Shown here piece after piece: positions 26,984-36,126 of a DNA stretch of 64,000 bases (positions within the stretch are counted from its first letter, which is position 1; each line of letters opens with the position of its first letter). The translations under genes were made by a program, and so were the position numbers. Source of the stretch: an uncultured Jannaschia sp. (GTDB lineage Bacteria; Pseudomonadota; Alphaproteobacteria; Rhodobacterales; Rhodobacteraceae); assembly GCF_947494055.1 (NCBI RefSeq), contig NZ_CANLTR010000013.1, forward strand, positions 17,203 to 81,202, read 5' to 3'. The notes under the pieces are model-generated. The model saw only the letters and a program-made list of their open reading frames with translations. It was not told where the DNA came from and ran no database searches.

Positions 26984-28291
26984 TCAGTCATGTGCGGACA
27001 GATCGAAGTTCTCGCCCGGGAAGTATTTGGCCAGCCGCACGTCGGCGGCGCGGGCATGGCCCTCCATCCCCTCGAGCCGCGAGATCCGCGCCGTCGCCTC
27101 CGCCACGCGACGGGCGCCGTCGCGCGTGGCCCGCTGCCAGGTGACGATCTTCAGGAACTTGTGGACCGAGAGCCCGCCGGTATAGCCCGCCGCCCGGCTC
27201 GTCGGCAGCACGTGGTTCGGCCCCGCCGCCTTGTCGCCGTAGGAGACCGTCGTCTCCTCCCCGAGGAAGAGCGAGCCGTAGCAGGTGAGCCGGCCGAGCC
27301 ACCAGTCGAGGTCGCCGGCCTGCACCGTCAGATGCTCGGGCGCGTATTCGTCGGCGCAGGCGGCCATCGCCTCGCGGTCGGCGCAGACGATCACCTCGGC
27401 GTAGTCGCGCCAGGCGGCGGCGGCGTTGTCGCGGTTCGTCTCCGGCAGTTCCTCGATCAGCTTCGGCACGCGGGCCATCACGTCCTTAGCCAGCGCGCGG
27501 TCGTCGGTGACGAGCCAGACGGGCGAATTGTAGCCGTGCTCGGCCTGACTCACGAGGTCGGTGGCGACGACATGCGGATCGGCGCTCCCGTCGGCGAGGA
27601 TCAGGCTGTCGGTCGGCCCGGCGACCATGTCGATGCCGACCCGGCCGAACAGGATGCGCTTGGCCTCGGCCACGAACTGGTTGCCGGGGCCGACGAGAAT
27701 GCTCGCCGGGGCCAGGCCGAAAAGGCCGAACGTCATCGCCGCGACCGCCTGCACGCCGCCCATCGCGAGGATCGTGTCCGCCCCGCAGACCTGCGCCGCG
27801 TAGACGATGGCGGGGTGCACGCCCGCCCCGGGCCGCGGCGGCGAGGCCAGCGTGACGTGGCTGCAACCCGCGACCTTCGCCGTCGTCACCGTCATGATCG
27901 CGCTGGCGACGTGGCTGTAGCGTCCGCCCGGCGCGTAGCATCCCGCCGCGCTCACCGAAATCGCCTTCTGTCCGGCCACGAGGCCCGGCGCGACCTCGAA
28001 CTCCATGTCCCGAAGCGTGGCCCGCTGCGCCTCGGCGAAGCGGCGGACGTTGTCATGCGCGAAGCGGATGTCGTCCCGCAACTTCTGCGGCACCCGCGCC
28101 TCGGCCATCCCGGTCTCCTCGGGGGTCACGATCACGTTGCCGCCGTAGCGGTCGAACTTCGCCGCGTAGGCCAGCGCCGCCGCATCGCCGCCCGCCTCGA
28201 TCTCGTCGAGGATCGCCTGCACGGTCTCGCGGACATCGGCGGCGTCGGACCCGGGCGTCATCGTCGCCTTCTTCAGATAATCCCGCGTCAT
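26984..28291 (-). CDS. hpsN: Sulfopropanediol 3-dehydrogenase (HpsN-like, histidinol dehydrogenase family)
   Basis: A 435-residue HisD-family dehydrogenase. Zinc ligands and catalytic residues of the family are present: SQAEHGYNS (Gln and His), DEYAPEHL (catalytic Glu-His), GDKAAGPNHVLPT (Asp), and EGHARAADVR (His). The glycine-rich substrate loop reads YAPGGRYSHVASAIM, not the PGGTAxxPSTVLM form of true histidinol dehydrogenases; this variant is characteristic of HpsN-type enzymes. HpsN oxidises (R)-DHPS to (R)-sulfolactate with two NAD+. It heads the unit with the zinc dehydrogenase and sulfopyruvate decarboxylase. No his genes are nearby. Confidence 0.85.
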   Translation of the reverse strand: MTRDYLKKATMTPGSDAADVRETVQAILDEIEAGGDAAALAYAAKFDRYGGNVIVTPEETGMAEARVPQKLRDDIRFAHDNVRRFAEAQRATLRDMEFEVAPGLVAGQKAISVSAAGCYAPGGRYSHVASAIMTVTTAKVAGCSHVTLASPPRPGAGVHPAIVYAAQVCGADTILAMGGVQAVAAMTFGLFGLAPASILVGPGNQFVAEAKRILFGRVGIDMVAGPTDSLILADGSADPHVVATDLVSQAEHGYNSPVWLVTDDRALAKDVMARVPKLIEELPETNRDNAAAAWRDYAEVIVCADREAMAACADEYAPEHLTVQAGDLDWWLGRLTCYGSLFLGEETTVSYGDKAAGPNHVLPTSRAAGYTGGLSVHKFLKIVTWQRATRDGARRVAEATARISRLEGMEGHARAADVRLAKYFPGENFDLSAHD

Positions 28292-28488
28292 GTCGCTGCC
28301 CCTCGCGTGCCCGACGGCAAAGCACAAATGGCGCAGCGATCGCGGCCCACCGGTGATGGCGTCGTCCTCCCCGTTCGCGTCGCGACCGGGCGGGCCCGGA
28401 GCGGCGCGAATACCGCGATGTAAGCGTCCGGTCCGCGCGATGGCAAGGCAATATGGACAGCCCCGCCGGCGACCGTTAGCCATCGGCA

Positions 28489-29427
28489 ATGCTCGCGATC
28501 TTCCTGAAAACCGTGCCGTTCTTCGCCCTGATCGGTCTGGGCTACGGCGCGGGGCGGACACGGTTCTTCACCCCGGAGGCGACGGCGTGGCTGACGAAGT
28601 TCGTCTTCTTCTTCGCGCTGTCCGCCATGCTGTTCAATTTCGCGGCGAACCTCACGCTGGCGGAGATCTTCGACCTCCGCATCGTCGCGGCCTACCTGCT
28701 CGGGACGACGATCGTCTATCTGATCGCCACCGCCGCCGGGCTGTTCCGGGGTCTTTCCGTTTCGGAATGCGCCGTGGAGTCGCAATGCGCGGTGATTGGC
28801 AATGTCGGCTTCCTCGGCATCCCGATGTTCGTCCTGCTGCTCGGACCGGCGTCGGCGGGGCCGATGCTGATGGTGCTGGCCACGGACCTCATCGTGTTCT
28901 CCTCGCTCATCGTCATCCTCATCACCGGCTCGCGCGAGGGGCGCGTCTCGGTGCGGACGCTGCGCACCGTCGGGCTGGGCCTCGCGACGAACCCGATGAT
29001 CGTGTCGATCCTGGCGGGCATCGCCTGGTCGGCGACCGGCCGAGATCTCTGGACCCCGGTGGAGGAGTTCGTCGCGCTGCTCGGGGCTGCGGCCACGCCC
29101 GGCGCGCTCTTCGCGATCGGCGCCTCGCTCGCCGGCAAGTCGGCGGAACGGGTCTCGGTCGCGGCGTGGCTGTCCTTCTGCAAGCTCCTCCTGCACCCGG
29201 CCGCGGTCGCGCTCGCTGCGCTCGTCCTGCTGCCGGTGCGCGATCCGTTCGCCGCGACGGTGATGATTTCGGCCGCGGCATTGCCGGTCGCGGGCAACGT
29301 CTACATGCTGGCGCAGCATTACGGCGTGGCGCCGCAGCGGGTGAGCGCGGCGATCCTCGTCTCAACCGCCGTGTCGGTCGTCACCGTCTCGACGATCATC
29401 GGCCTGCTCACCGGGGGGACCCCATGA
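28489..29427 (+). CDS. AEC (auxin efflux carrier) family transporter
   Basis: A 312-residue membrane protein with ten hydrophobic segments in two repeats. It has the usual N-terminal FFALIGLGYGAGRTRFF, the central ESQCAVIGNVGFLGIPM, and GALFAIGASLAG in the second repeat. AEC carriers export or exchange organic anions such as malate and malonate. It is divergent from hpsN, so a link to the sulfonate pathway (for example anion export) is possible but unproven. It heads a four-gene operon and its stop overlaps the ATG of fghA (ATGA). Confidence 0.88.
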   Translation: MLAIFLKTVPFFALIGLGYGAGRTRFFTPEATAWLTKFVFFFALSAMLFNFAANLTLAEIFDLRIVAAYLLGTTIVYLIATAAGLFRGLSVSECAVESQCAVIGNVGFLGIPMFVLLLGPASAGPMLMVLATDLIVFSSLIVILITGSREGRVSVRTLRTVGLGLATNPMIVSILAGIAWSATGRDLWTPVEEFVALLGAAATPGALFAIGASLAGKSAERVSVAAWLSFCKLLLHPAAVALAALVLLPVRDPFAATVMISAAALPVAGNVYMLAQHYGVAPQRVSAAILVSTAVSVVTVSTIIGLLTGGTP

Positions 29428-30224
29428 AGACCATTTCCGAGAACCGCTGCTTCGGCGGCATCCAGGGCGTCTATTCGCACGCCTCCGACGCGACCGGCAC
29501 GGACATGACCTTCGGCCTGTTCATGCCGGAATACGCGACCGGCGCGGTGCTGTGGTACCTGTCCGGTCTGACCTGCACGCACGAGAACGCGATGACCAAG
29601 GCGGGCCTGCAGGGCTGGGCCGCCGAGGCCGGCGTCGCGCTCGTCTTCCCCGACACCTCGCCGCGCGGCGAGGATGTGCCCGACGACGAGTCCTACGACA
29701 TGGGCCAGGGCGCGGGCTTCTACGTGGACGCGACCGAGGGTCCCTGGGCCGAGCACTTCCGGATGGAGCGCTACATCACCGCCGACCTGCCGGAGACGGT
29801 GTTCGCCTCCTTCGACCTCGACGACACGCGGCAGGCGATCACCGGCCACAGCATGGGCGGCCACGGCGCGCTGACGCTGGCAATGAAGCATCCCGGCCGC
29901 TACCGCTCCGTCTCCGCCTTCTCGCCGATCTGCAATCCGAGCGCGAGCGATTGGGGCATTCCGCAGCTGACCGCCTATACCGGCGACCCGGCGGCGCATG
30001 ACGCGACGCTGCTCATCGACGCGCTGGAGATCCCCGTCCTGACGGATACCGGCACGTCGGACCAGTTCTACGACAAGCTCGGCACGGCGGCCTTCGCAGG
30101 CGCGCTGGCCGATGCGCGCAAGGAGGGGACGGTCCGGCTGCAGAAGGGCTACGATCACAGCTACTTCTTCGTCGCCACCTTCGCCGGCGCGCACATGGCG
30201 TTCCACGCGGAACATCTCGAATGA
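29424..30224 (+). CDS. fghA: S-formylglutathione hydrolase
   Basis: A 266-residue esterase-D-family serine hydrolase. The nucleophile elbow is GHSMGGHGALTLAM, and the family blocks WYLSGLTCTHENAMTKAG and FPDTSPRGEDVPDDESYDMG (one residue split here) are intact, as is the C-terminal GYDHSYFFVATF with the catalytic histidine. It hydrolyses S-formylglutathione to formate and glutathione in formaldehyde detoxification. The partner glutathione-dependent formaldehyde dehydrogenase is not in this operon. It overlaps both neighbours by four bases. Confidence 0.95.
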   Translation: MKTISENRCFGGIQGVYSHASDATGTDMTFGLFMPEYATGAVLWYLSGLTCTHENAMTKAGLQGWAAEAGVALVFPDTSPRGEDVPDDESYDMGQGAGFYVDATEGPWAEHFRMERYITADLPETVFASFDLDDTRQAITGHSMGGHGALTLAMKHPGRYRSVSAFSPICNPSASDWGIPQLTAYTGDPAAHDATLLIDALEIPVLTDTGTSDQFYDKLGTAAFAGALADARKEGTVRLQKGYDHSYFFVATFAGAHMAFHAEHLE

Positions 30225-30850
30225 GCGGCAGCCCCGTCGAGGCCGTGATCTGCGACATCGGCAACGTGCTGATCGAGTGGCAGCCGGAGCGGTTCTACGA
30301 CCGCGAGTTCGGCGAGGCCCGGCGCCGCGCGATGTTCGCAGCCGTCGACCTGCACGCCATGAACGACCGGATCGACCAGGGCGAGGTGTTCCGCGACGTC
30401 GTCTATGCGACGGCGGACGCCTGTCCCGACCACGCCGAGGCGATCCGGATGTGGCACGACCGCTGGCTGGAACTTGCCGCCCCGGTGATCGAGCATTCGG
30501 TCCGCCTGCTCCGCGCGCTCCGCGCCAACGGTGTGAAGGTGCACGCGCTGACCAATTTCGGGGTGGAGAGTTTTGCGCTGGCGCAGGAGAACTTCGACTT
30601 CCTGAACGAGTTCGACCTCACCTTCGTCTCCGGCCACATGAAGGTCATCAAGCCGGCGCCCGCGATCTACGAACGGGTGACGGAGCGTCTGGGTTTGCCC
30701 GGCAACGCGATCCTCTTCACCGACGACCGCGCGGCAAACATCGCGGCCGCGGAGGCGATGGGATGGCGCACGCATCTCTTCGACGGGCCCGAAGGCTGGG
30801 CGCGCCGATTGGTGGGCGAAGGGTTGCTGAACGAGGAGCAAGCGGCATGA
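30221..30850 (+). CDS. HAD family hydrolase (subfamily IA, YihX-like)
   Basis: A 209-residue haloacid-dehalogenase-type phosphatase. Motif I is CDIGNVLIEW with nucleophile D12; as in YihX-type proteins the usual second Asp is Gly. Motif II is ALTNFG, motif III the Lys in KVIKPAPAIYE, and motif IV FTDDRAANI. The cap is the small helical type. Such enzymes remove phosphate from sugar phosphates or similar compounds. It is coupled by ATGA overlaps to fghA and to the ornithine-cyclodeaminase-like gene. Confidence 0.88.
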   Translation: MSGSPVEAVICDIGNVLIEWQPERFYDREFGEARRRAMFAAVDLHAMNDRIDQGEVFRDVVYATADACPDHAEAIRMWHDRWLELAAPVIEHSVRLLRALRANGVKVHALTNFGVESFALAQENFDFLNEFDLTFVSGHMKVIKPAPAIYERVTERLGLPGNAILFTDDRAANIAAAEAMGWRTHLFDGPEGWARRLVGEGLLNEEQAA

Positions 30851-31749
30851 GCATTCCCTTCATCGGTCCGGAGGCGGAGGCGAAGCTCGACTGGCTCGAC
30901 CTCGCCCGGGCCATCGCGGCGGGGCACGACCTGCCGCGCGCGGAGATCGACGACACGTTCCTCTACCGCGATCCGGACACGCTCCTGTCGCGGGCGGCGT
31001 GGATCGACGGGCTGGGCGCGCTGGTCAAGACGGCGACGATCTTTCCGGGCAACAAGGCGCATGGCCGGCCCGCCATCGGCGGCGCGGTTTCGCTCTTCTC
31101 CGACACCGACGGCACGCTCGCCGCGATGCTCGATTTCGCGCTGGTCACGAAATGGAAGACGGCGGGCGACAGCCTGCTCGGCGCGATGCGGCTCGCCCGG
31201 CCGGACTCGAGCCGCATCCTCATCGTCGGCGGCGGCACCGTCGCGCGCTCGCTGCACCAGGCCTATTCCGCGGCCTTCCCGGAGGCGACCTTCGCCACCT
31301 GGTCGCGCACCGAGGCGACGGCGCGGGCCTTCGCGGAGGAAGCCGGGATCGAGTCGGCGACCGACCTCGAGACGGCGGTGCGGGCGGCCGACATCGTTAC
31401 CTGCGCCACGATGGCGACCGAGCCTGTGCTCCGCGGCGACTGGCTCCGCCCCGGCCAGCATGTCGACCTGATCGGCGCCTACCGCCCCGACATGCGCGAA
31501 GCCGACGACGCGGCGCTTCGCCGGGCCGACATCTTCGTCGACGCCCGGGCCACGACGATGGACCATATCGGCGAGCTCAAGATTCCGCTCGCCCGGGGCG
31601 TGATCGCGCCCGGCGACATCCGCGCCGACTTCTACGACGGCGACGCGATGCGGCGGGAGACGGAGGACCAAATCACGCTGTTCAAGAACGGCGGCGGCGC
31701 GCATCTCGACCTGATGGTGGCGCGCTACATCCTCGACGCCGCGACGTGA
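30847..31749 (+). CDS. Ornithine cyclodeaminase / mu-crystallin family protein
   Basis: A 300-residue NAD(P)-binding protein. It has LVKTATIFPGNKAHGRPAI, the active-site TKWKTAGDSLLGAMRLARP, and the dinucleotide fold ILIVGGGTVARSLHQAY; TCATMATEPVLRGDWLRPGQHVDLIGAYRPDMRE (shown in part) also fits. Family enzymes deaminate ornithine to proline or reduce cyclic ketimines such as delta-1-pyrroline-2-carboxylate. The substrate cannot be fixed. It ends the AEC-fghA-HAD operon and faces radC across a 70-base gap. Confidence 0.86.
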   Translation: MSIPFIGPEAEAKLDWLDLARAIAAGHDLPRAEIDDTFLYRDPDTLLSRAAWIDGLGALVKTATIFPGNKAHGRPAIGGAVSLFSDTDGTLAAMLDFALVTKWKTAGDSLLGAMRLARPDSSRILIVGGGTVARSLHQAYSAAFPEATFATWSRTEATARAFAEEAGIESATDLETAVRAADIVTCATMATEPVLRGDWLRPGQHVDLIGAYRPDMREADDAALRRADIFVDARATTMDHIGELKIPLARGVIAPGDIRADFYDGDAMRRETEDQITLFKNGGGAHLDLMVARYILDAAT

Positions 31750-31819
31750 CCTCACAGGCAGCGAAGACATGCAAAGGCGCGCGAAGGCCGGTCGATGGAA
31801 ACGGACAATCCCCGGTCGG

Positions 31820-32566
31820 TCAGAGAAGCCCCTCCGACCGGAAGGAGGTCTCGGCCCCCTTCCCGATGACGAGGTGATCGTGCAGCGCGATCCCGAGCAG
31901 GCCCGCCGCATCGCGGATCGCGCGGGTCATGGCGATGTCCGCCTCGCTCGGCCGGGGATCGCCCGACGGGTGGTTGTGCACGAGGATCAGCGCCGAGGCG
32001 TTGAGCGCCAGCGCCCGCTTCACCACCTCGCGCGGATAGACCGGTACGTGGTCCACCGTTCCCTGCGCCAGTTCCTCGTCGGCGATGAGAACGTTGCGGC
32101 GGTCGAGATAGAGCACCCGGAACCGTTCCCGGTCCTGATGCGAGAGCGCCGTCTTGAGATAGTCGAGCAGCGCGTCCCAGGACGACAGGACCGGCCGGTG
32201 GATCACGCGGGCACGGGCCATGCGATGGCCCACCGCCTCCATGATCTTGAGCTGCTCCACCACGGACGGCCCCGCGCCGTGCACCTCCGCCAACCGTTCG
32301 GCGGGCGCGGCCATGACACGGTTCAGGTCGCCGAACGCGCGCAGGAGCCGCTTGGCCAGCGGCTTCACGTCGCCGCGCGGGATCGCCCGGAACAGGATCA
32401 GTTCCAGCAACTCGTAATCGGGCATGGCCGCCGCCCCGCCCTCCATGAAGCGCTGCCGCAGGCGGGCGCGATGGGCGCGACGGGGATCCGGCTCGACGGG
32501 GCCGGCCGATCCTGCGAACAGGTCGGGCATCGGCGCTTCGTCGAGTTCGGGCTTCGGGCGAGTCAT
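31820..32566 (-). CDS. radC: RadC family (JAB/MPN domain) protein
   Basis: A 248-residue protein with an N-terminal helix-hairpin-helix-like part (RLLRAFGDLNRVM, VHGAGPSVVEQLK) and a C-terminal JAMM metalloprotease-like domain with HNHPSGDPRPSEAD. All metal-binding residues (E of the LYLDRRN-side strand, H-x-H and D) appear intact. Historically called a DNA repair protein, its actual function is unsettled. It is followed upstream by map at 35 bases in the same direction. Confidence 0.92.
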   Translation of the reverse strand: MTRPKPELDEAPMPDLFAGSAGPVEPDPRRAHRARLRQRFMEGGAAAMPDYELLELILFRAIPRGDVKPLAKRLLRAFGDLNRVMAAPAERLAEVHGAGPSVVEQLKIMEAVGHRMARARVIHRPVLSSWDALLDYLKTALSHQDRERFRVLYLDRRNVLIADEELAQGTVDHVPVYPREVVKRALALNASALILVHNHPSGDPRPSEADIAMTRAIRDAAGLLGIALHDHLVIGKGAETSFRSEGLL

Positions 32567-32601
32567 GCCGGACAGATCGACCGGCAGGGCTTAAGGCGCG
32601 G

Positions 32602-33435
32602 TTAAGCCCCCAGGGTCGGGTGGAAGCGGCCCGCGGGCGAGAGCGTGAAGATCTCGGCGCCCGTCGCCGTCACGCCCACCGAATGCTCGAACTGCGCGGA
32701 GAGCTTCTTGTCCCGCGTGATCGCCGTCCAGTCGTCGGACAGGACCTTGGTCTGCGGCCCGCCGAGATTGATCATCGGCTCGACGGTGAAGAACATCCCC
32801 TCCTCGAGCACGGCCCCGGTGCCCGGCCGGCCGTAATGCAGCACGTTGGGCGGGGCGTGGAAGACGCGGCCCAGCCCGTGGCCGCAGAAGTCGCGCACGA
32901 CCGACATGCCGTTGCCCTCGGCATAGGCTTGGATCGCGTGCCCGATATCGCCGAAGGTCCGGCCCGGACGGATCACCTCGATCCCCTTCATCAGCGCGTC
33001 GTGCGTCACGTCGAGCAGCCGCCGGACGAAGGGCTTGGCCTCGCCCGCGACGTACATCCGGCTCGAATCCCCGAACCAGCCGTCGACGATGACGGTGATG
33101 TCGATGTTGAGGATGTCGCCGTCGCGCAGCTCGTCGCTGGAGCGGCCGGGAATCTTGCTGCCCGGGATGCCGTGGCAGACGACGTGGTTCACGCTGATGC
33201 AGGAGGCGTGCGCATAGCCCTTGTAGCCGATCGTGGCCGAGGTCGCGCCGGCCTGCGCCACCCAATCGGTGATGAGCCGGTCGAGTCCGCCCGTGGTGGC
33301 CCCCGGCACGACATGCTCGGCGATCCGGTCGAGCAGCTCGGCGGCCAGACGGCCGGCTGTGTGCATGCCCGCGAAATCCACCGCATCGTAGATGCGAATT
33401 CCGTCCCGTGTCAGCCTGCTGCGTGCGTCGTCCAC
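32602..33435 (-). CDS. map: Methionine aminopeptidase, type I
   Basis: A 277-residue metallo-aminopeptidase that removes the initiator methionine. Metal ligands are in NIDITVIVDGWFGDSSRM (two Asp), GHGLGRVFHAPPNV (His), FTVEPMINLGG (Glu) and the last Glu in AQFEHSVGV. The body starts at RDGIRIYDAVDFAGMHTAGR. The chosen start is a GTG at 33435 with GGAGG seven bases upstream; an ATG one base away is out of frame. It is divergent from the cinA-like gene across about 160 bases, which should hold promoters for both. Confidence 0.93.
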   Translation of the reverse strand: MDDARSRLTRDGIRIYDAVDFAGMHTAGRLAAELLDRIAEHVVPGATTGGLDRLITDWVAQAGATSATIGYKGYAHASCISVNHVVCHGIPGSKIPGRSSDELRDGDILNIDITVIVDGWFGDSSRMYVAGEAKPFVRRLLDVTHDALMKGIEVIRPGRTFGDIGHAIQAYAEGNGMSVVRDFCGHGLGRVFHAPPNVLHYGRPGTGAVLEEGMFFTVEPMINLGGPQTKVLSDDWTAITRDKKLSAQFEHSVGVTATGAEIFTLSPAGRFHPTLGA

Positions 33436-33594
33436 ATCCGCCTCCGTTCGATGGGCGCCATATAAGTCCAGACCCGGCCATTTTCCAATAGGACGGTCCA
33501 AGACCGCAGTGATGTCTGCGGCCCGGTGGCGGCGCCCGCTATGGCAGAGCCCGGTTGCGCGACCTATACCCACGTCGAGGACGAGGAGACCGCG

Positions 33595-34326
33595 ATGCCC
33601 GACGCCACACCAAACCCGAATGCCGCGATGCTGGTGATCGGCGACGAGATCCTGTCGGGCCGCACGCGCGACGCCAACATGCATCATCTGGCCGGCCGGC
33701 TGACCGAGGCGGGGATCGACCTCAGGGAGGCCCGGATCGTGTCGGACGACCATACGGCCATCGTCGCGGCGGTGAACGCGCTGCGCGCCGCATGGAACCA
33801 CGTCTTCACCTCGGGCGGCATCGGCCCGACCCACGACGACATCACCGCCGACGCGATCGGCGCGGCCTTCGGCGTGCCCGTCGATATCCGCGACGACGCC
33901 CGCGCCCTGCTCGCCGACCATTACGATCGCACCGGGCGCGAGCTGAACGATGCCCGCCTGCGCATGGCCCGCATCCCCGAGGGCGCGACGCTGATCGACA
34001 ATCCGGTCTCGGTCGCGCCCGGCTTCACGCTGGGCAACGTCCATGTCATGGCCGGCGTGCCGAGCGTGTTCCAGGCAATGGTGGCCTCCGTCCTGCCGAA
34101 GCTGACCGGTGGCACGCCGCTCCTGTCGACCAGCACGCGGATCGAGCGCGGCGAGGGCGACATCGCCGAACCGCTGAGCGCGCTCGTGGCGGAGTTCGGC
34201 GACCTCTCCTTCGGCTCCTACCCGTTCCAGCAGGACGGGGTGCACGGCTCGAACGTCGTGATCCGCGGCGCGGACCGTACCCGGCTCGACGCGGCGACAG
34301 CACGATTGGCCTCGCTCTTCGCATGA
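33595..34326 (+). CDS. Competence/damage-inducible CinA N-terminal domain protein (molybdopterin-binding fold)
   Basis: A 243-residue protein of the MoCF/CinA-N family. It has MLVIGDEILSGRTRDANMH, the FTSGGIGPTHDDIT loop, and VHVMAGVPSVFQAM. It lacks the C-terminal nicotinamide-mononucleotide deamidase domain of full CinA, as is common in alphaproteobacteria. Stand-alone versions can act as ADP-ribose or FAD pyrophosphatases; substrate here is unknown. The ATG at 33595 has GAGGAG upstream. Its TGA overlaps the ATG of the acetyltransferase gene. Confidence 0.9.
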   Translation: MPDATPNPNAAMLVIGDEILSGRTRDANMHHLAGRLTEAGIDLREARIVSDDHTAIVAAVNALRAAWNHVFTSGGIGPTHDDITADAIGAAFGVPVDIRDDARALLADHYDRTGRELNDARLRMARIPEGATLIDNPVSVAPGFTLGNVHVMAGVPSVFQAMVASVLPKLTGGTPLLSTSTRIERGEGDIAEPLSALVAEFGDLSFGSYPFQQDGVHGSNVVIRGADRTRLDAATARLASLFA

Positions 34327-35054
34327 GCGAGGGGGTCGCCGACCTGCCCGACGATGCGCGGATCATGGCGGCGATCCGGGCCACTTGGCCACCGTCGCGT
34401 CTCGAACGTCTCGGCCCGTTCGACCTGCCCGCCGAACGGACGGGAACGCGGCGCGCCATCTCCGCGCGACTGCGTCCGGGCGCCGTGGCCGGCATGGACG
34501 CGATCGAAGCGGTCGAGGCCGCACGGCCGGGAACGATCTTCGGCACCCGCGACGGCGCGGAGGACGCGCTGGCCGAACTCCTCGCGGCGCGCGACTATGC
34601 GGCCAGCGGTCTGTCCGACCTCATGGCCGGTCCGCTCGACGCGATCCCGGGCGAGGTTCCGTCGGTCAGCGGCGTCCCCCACTGGCCGCCACTCGCGATC
34701 TGCGACGCACTCTGGGACGCGTACGGCAACCCGGCCGACCGCCGCGCGCCGGCGCATCGTGCCCCGTCGCCCAAGGCGGCGATCCTGCTTCGGCTCGACG
34801 ACCGGGCGGCCGGCGCGCTCTTCGTCGCGATCCACGCGGAGATCGCGGTCTGCCACATGGTTCTCACGCTCCCCGACATGCGCCGGCGCGGCGTCGGCCA
34901 CCTCGGCATGCGCCATGCCGGGCGCTGGGCCCGTGCTCATGGCGCCCGATTCATCGCCCTGCCGGTGGAGGCGAGCAACACGGCGGCGGTCGCGCTCTAT
35001 ACCCGCGCGGGCCTCGTCCGCCGGGGCGGCTACCGGTACTGGATGCCGCGGTGA
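34323..35054 (+). CDS. GNAT family N-acetyltransferase
   Basis: A 243-residue protein. The acetyl-CoA-binding GNAT core is at the C-terminus: VCHMVLTLPDMRRRGVGHLGMRHAGRWA (R-R-G-V-G-H is the pyrophosphate loop, shown in part), then LPVEASNTAAVALYTRAGLVRRGGYRYW. The first 110 residues are a poorly conserved extension. Substrate unknown. It is coupled to the preceding cinA-like gene by an ATGA overlap. Confidence 0.87.
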   Translation: MSEGVADLPDDARIMAAIRATWPPSRLERLGPFDLPAERTGTRRAISARLRPGAVAGMDAIEAVEAARPGTIFGTRDGAEDALAELLAARDYAASGLSDLMAGPLDAIPGEVPSVSGVPHWPPLAICDALWDAYGNPADRRAPAHRAPSPKAAILLRLDDRAAGALFVAIHAEIAVCHMVLTLPDMRRRGVGHLGMRHAGRWARAHGARFIALPVEASNTAAVALYTRAGLVRRGGYRYWMPR

Positions 35055-35157
35055 CGGACCCGGCCCCTGCCCCTCCCGACCAAGGCGTGTTCGACCTGGT
35101 TCCGCGCGTTGCGAGGCACTGTCCCGGCCGGAATGCGGACATGCGAGCCTCTGCGAC

Positions 35158-36123
35158 ATGACGCACCGCAGGGCCTCGGCCATCGCGACGCGGCTTCGAA
35201 CGCCATTGGCGGGCGCGTCGATCCAAGCGGTCGCGATCCTGCTCCTGTCGTCCCCGGCGGCACTAGCGCAGCTCGCCATGCCCTATCCCGGCGAGATCAC
35301 TTTCGAGGAATCGACGCCGCTCGGAAGCCAGCGGGTCGCGACCGGCCCCTTCGAGGGGACGCTGCCTTTCGCGCGCGCGGAGGGAACGGTGTCGCAGCGG
35401 GTCTGGCGGCTCGACGCGCCGGACGCGACCGCGCTGCAGCTTCTGGCGCCGCTGCGCGACCAGTTGCAGGCGGAGGGGTGGGAGATCGTCTTCACCTGCC
35501 GGGCGGAGACCTGCGGCGGGTTCGAGTTCCGCTTCGAACTCGACATCGCGCCCGCCCCGGCGATGTTCGTGGACCTCGCGGTCTACCGCTATCTCGCGGC
35601 GCGGAAGGACGATGCCTGGACCACCATCGTCGCCAGTCCGTCCGGGGCCGAGGGCTATGTCCAGATCACGACCGTGACCCCGGCGACCGCTCCGGCACCG
35701 CCCCCGCCCGAGGCGCCGCCGGCGGCCGACCCGGTCCCCGACAGGACGGACATCGCCGCCGCGCTCGACGCGACGGGGCGGGCGGTGCTGGGCGACCTCG
35801 CCTTCGCGACCGGCTCGACCACGCTTCCCTCGGAGGAATACGAATCCCTCGCCGAACTCGCGGCGTACCTGCAAGCGCATCCGGAGACGAATGTGGCGCT
35901 CGTCGGCCATACCGACGCGCAGGGCTCGGGGGCGACGAACATGACGCTGTCTCGGCGCCGCGCCGAAAGCGCGCGCGCGGCGCTGACCGGGCGCTACGGC
36001 GTGGCGGGCGGGCGCGTGGAAACCTACGGGGCGGGCTACTTCACCCCGATCGCCCCGAACGACACCGAGGCCGGACGCCGCGCGAACCGTCGGGTCGAGG
36101 CGGTGATCATCTCCGTGCCGTGA
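35158..36123 (+). CDS. OmpA-family outer-membrane/peptidoglycan-associated protein
   Basis: A 321-residue envelope protein with a long signal region (IQAVAILLLSSPAALAQ). An N-terminal domain of about 140 residues, containing a disulfide-capable CRAETCGG, has no recognised family. A Pro-rich hinge (APAPPPPEAPPAADPVP) leads to a C-terminal OmpA domain: GDLAFATGSTTLPSE, VALVGHTDAQGSGATNMTLSRRRAES (shown in part) and NRRVEAVI. This domain binds peptidoglycan non-covalently. It ends three bases before the convergent LysR gene. Confidence 0.88.
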   Translation: MTHRRASAIATRLRTPLAGASIQAVAILLLSSPAALAQLAMPYPGEITFEESTPLGSQRVATGPFEGTLPFARAEGTVSQRVWRLDAPDATALQLLAPLRDQLQAEGWEIVFTCRAETCGGFEFRFELDIAPAPAMFVDLAVYRYLAARKDDAWTTIVASPSGAEGYVQITTVTPATAPAPPPPEAPPAADPVPDRTDIAAALDATGRAVLGDLAFATGSTTLPSEEYESLAELAAYLQAHPETNVALVGHTDAQGSGATNMTLSRRRAESARAALTGRYGVAGGRVETYGAGYFTPIAPNDTEAGRRANRRVEAVIISVP

Positions 36124-36126
36124 CGC

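Noticed and set aside
26984..28291. True histidinol dehydrogenase (hisD)
   Set aside because: The substrate loop is of the HpsN form, no his genes are nearby, and sulfonate genes follow.
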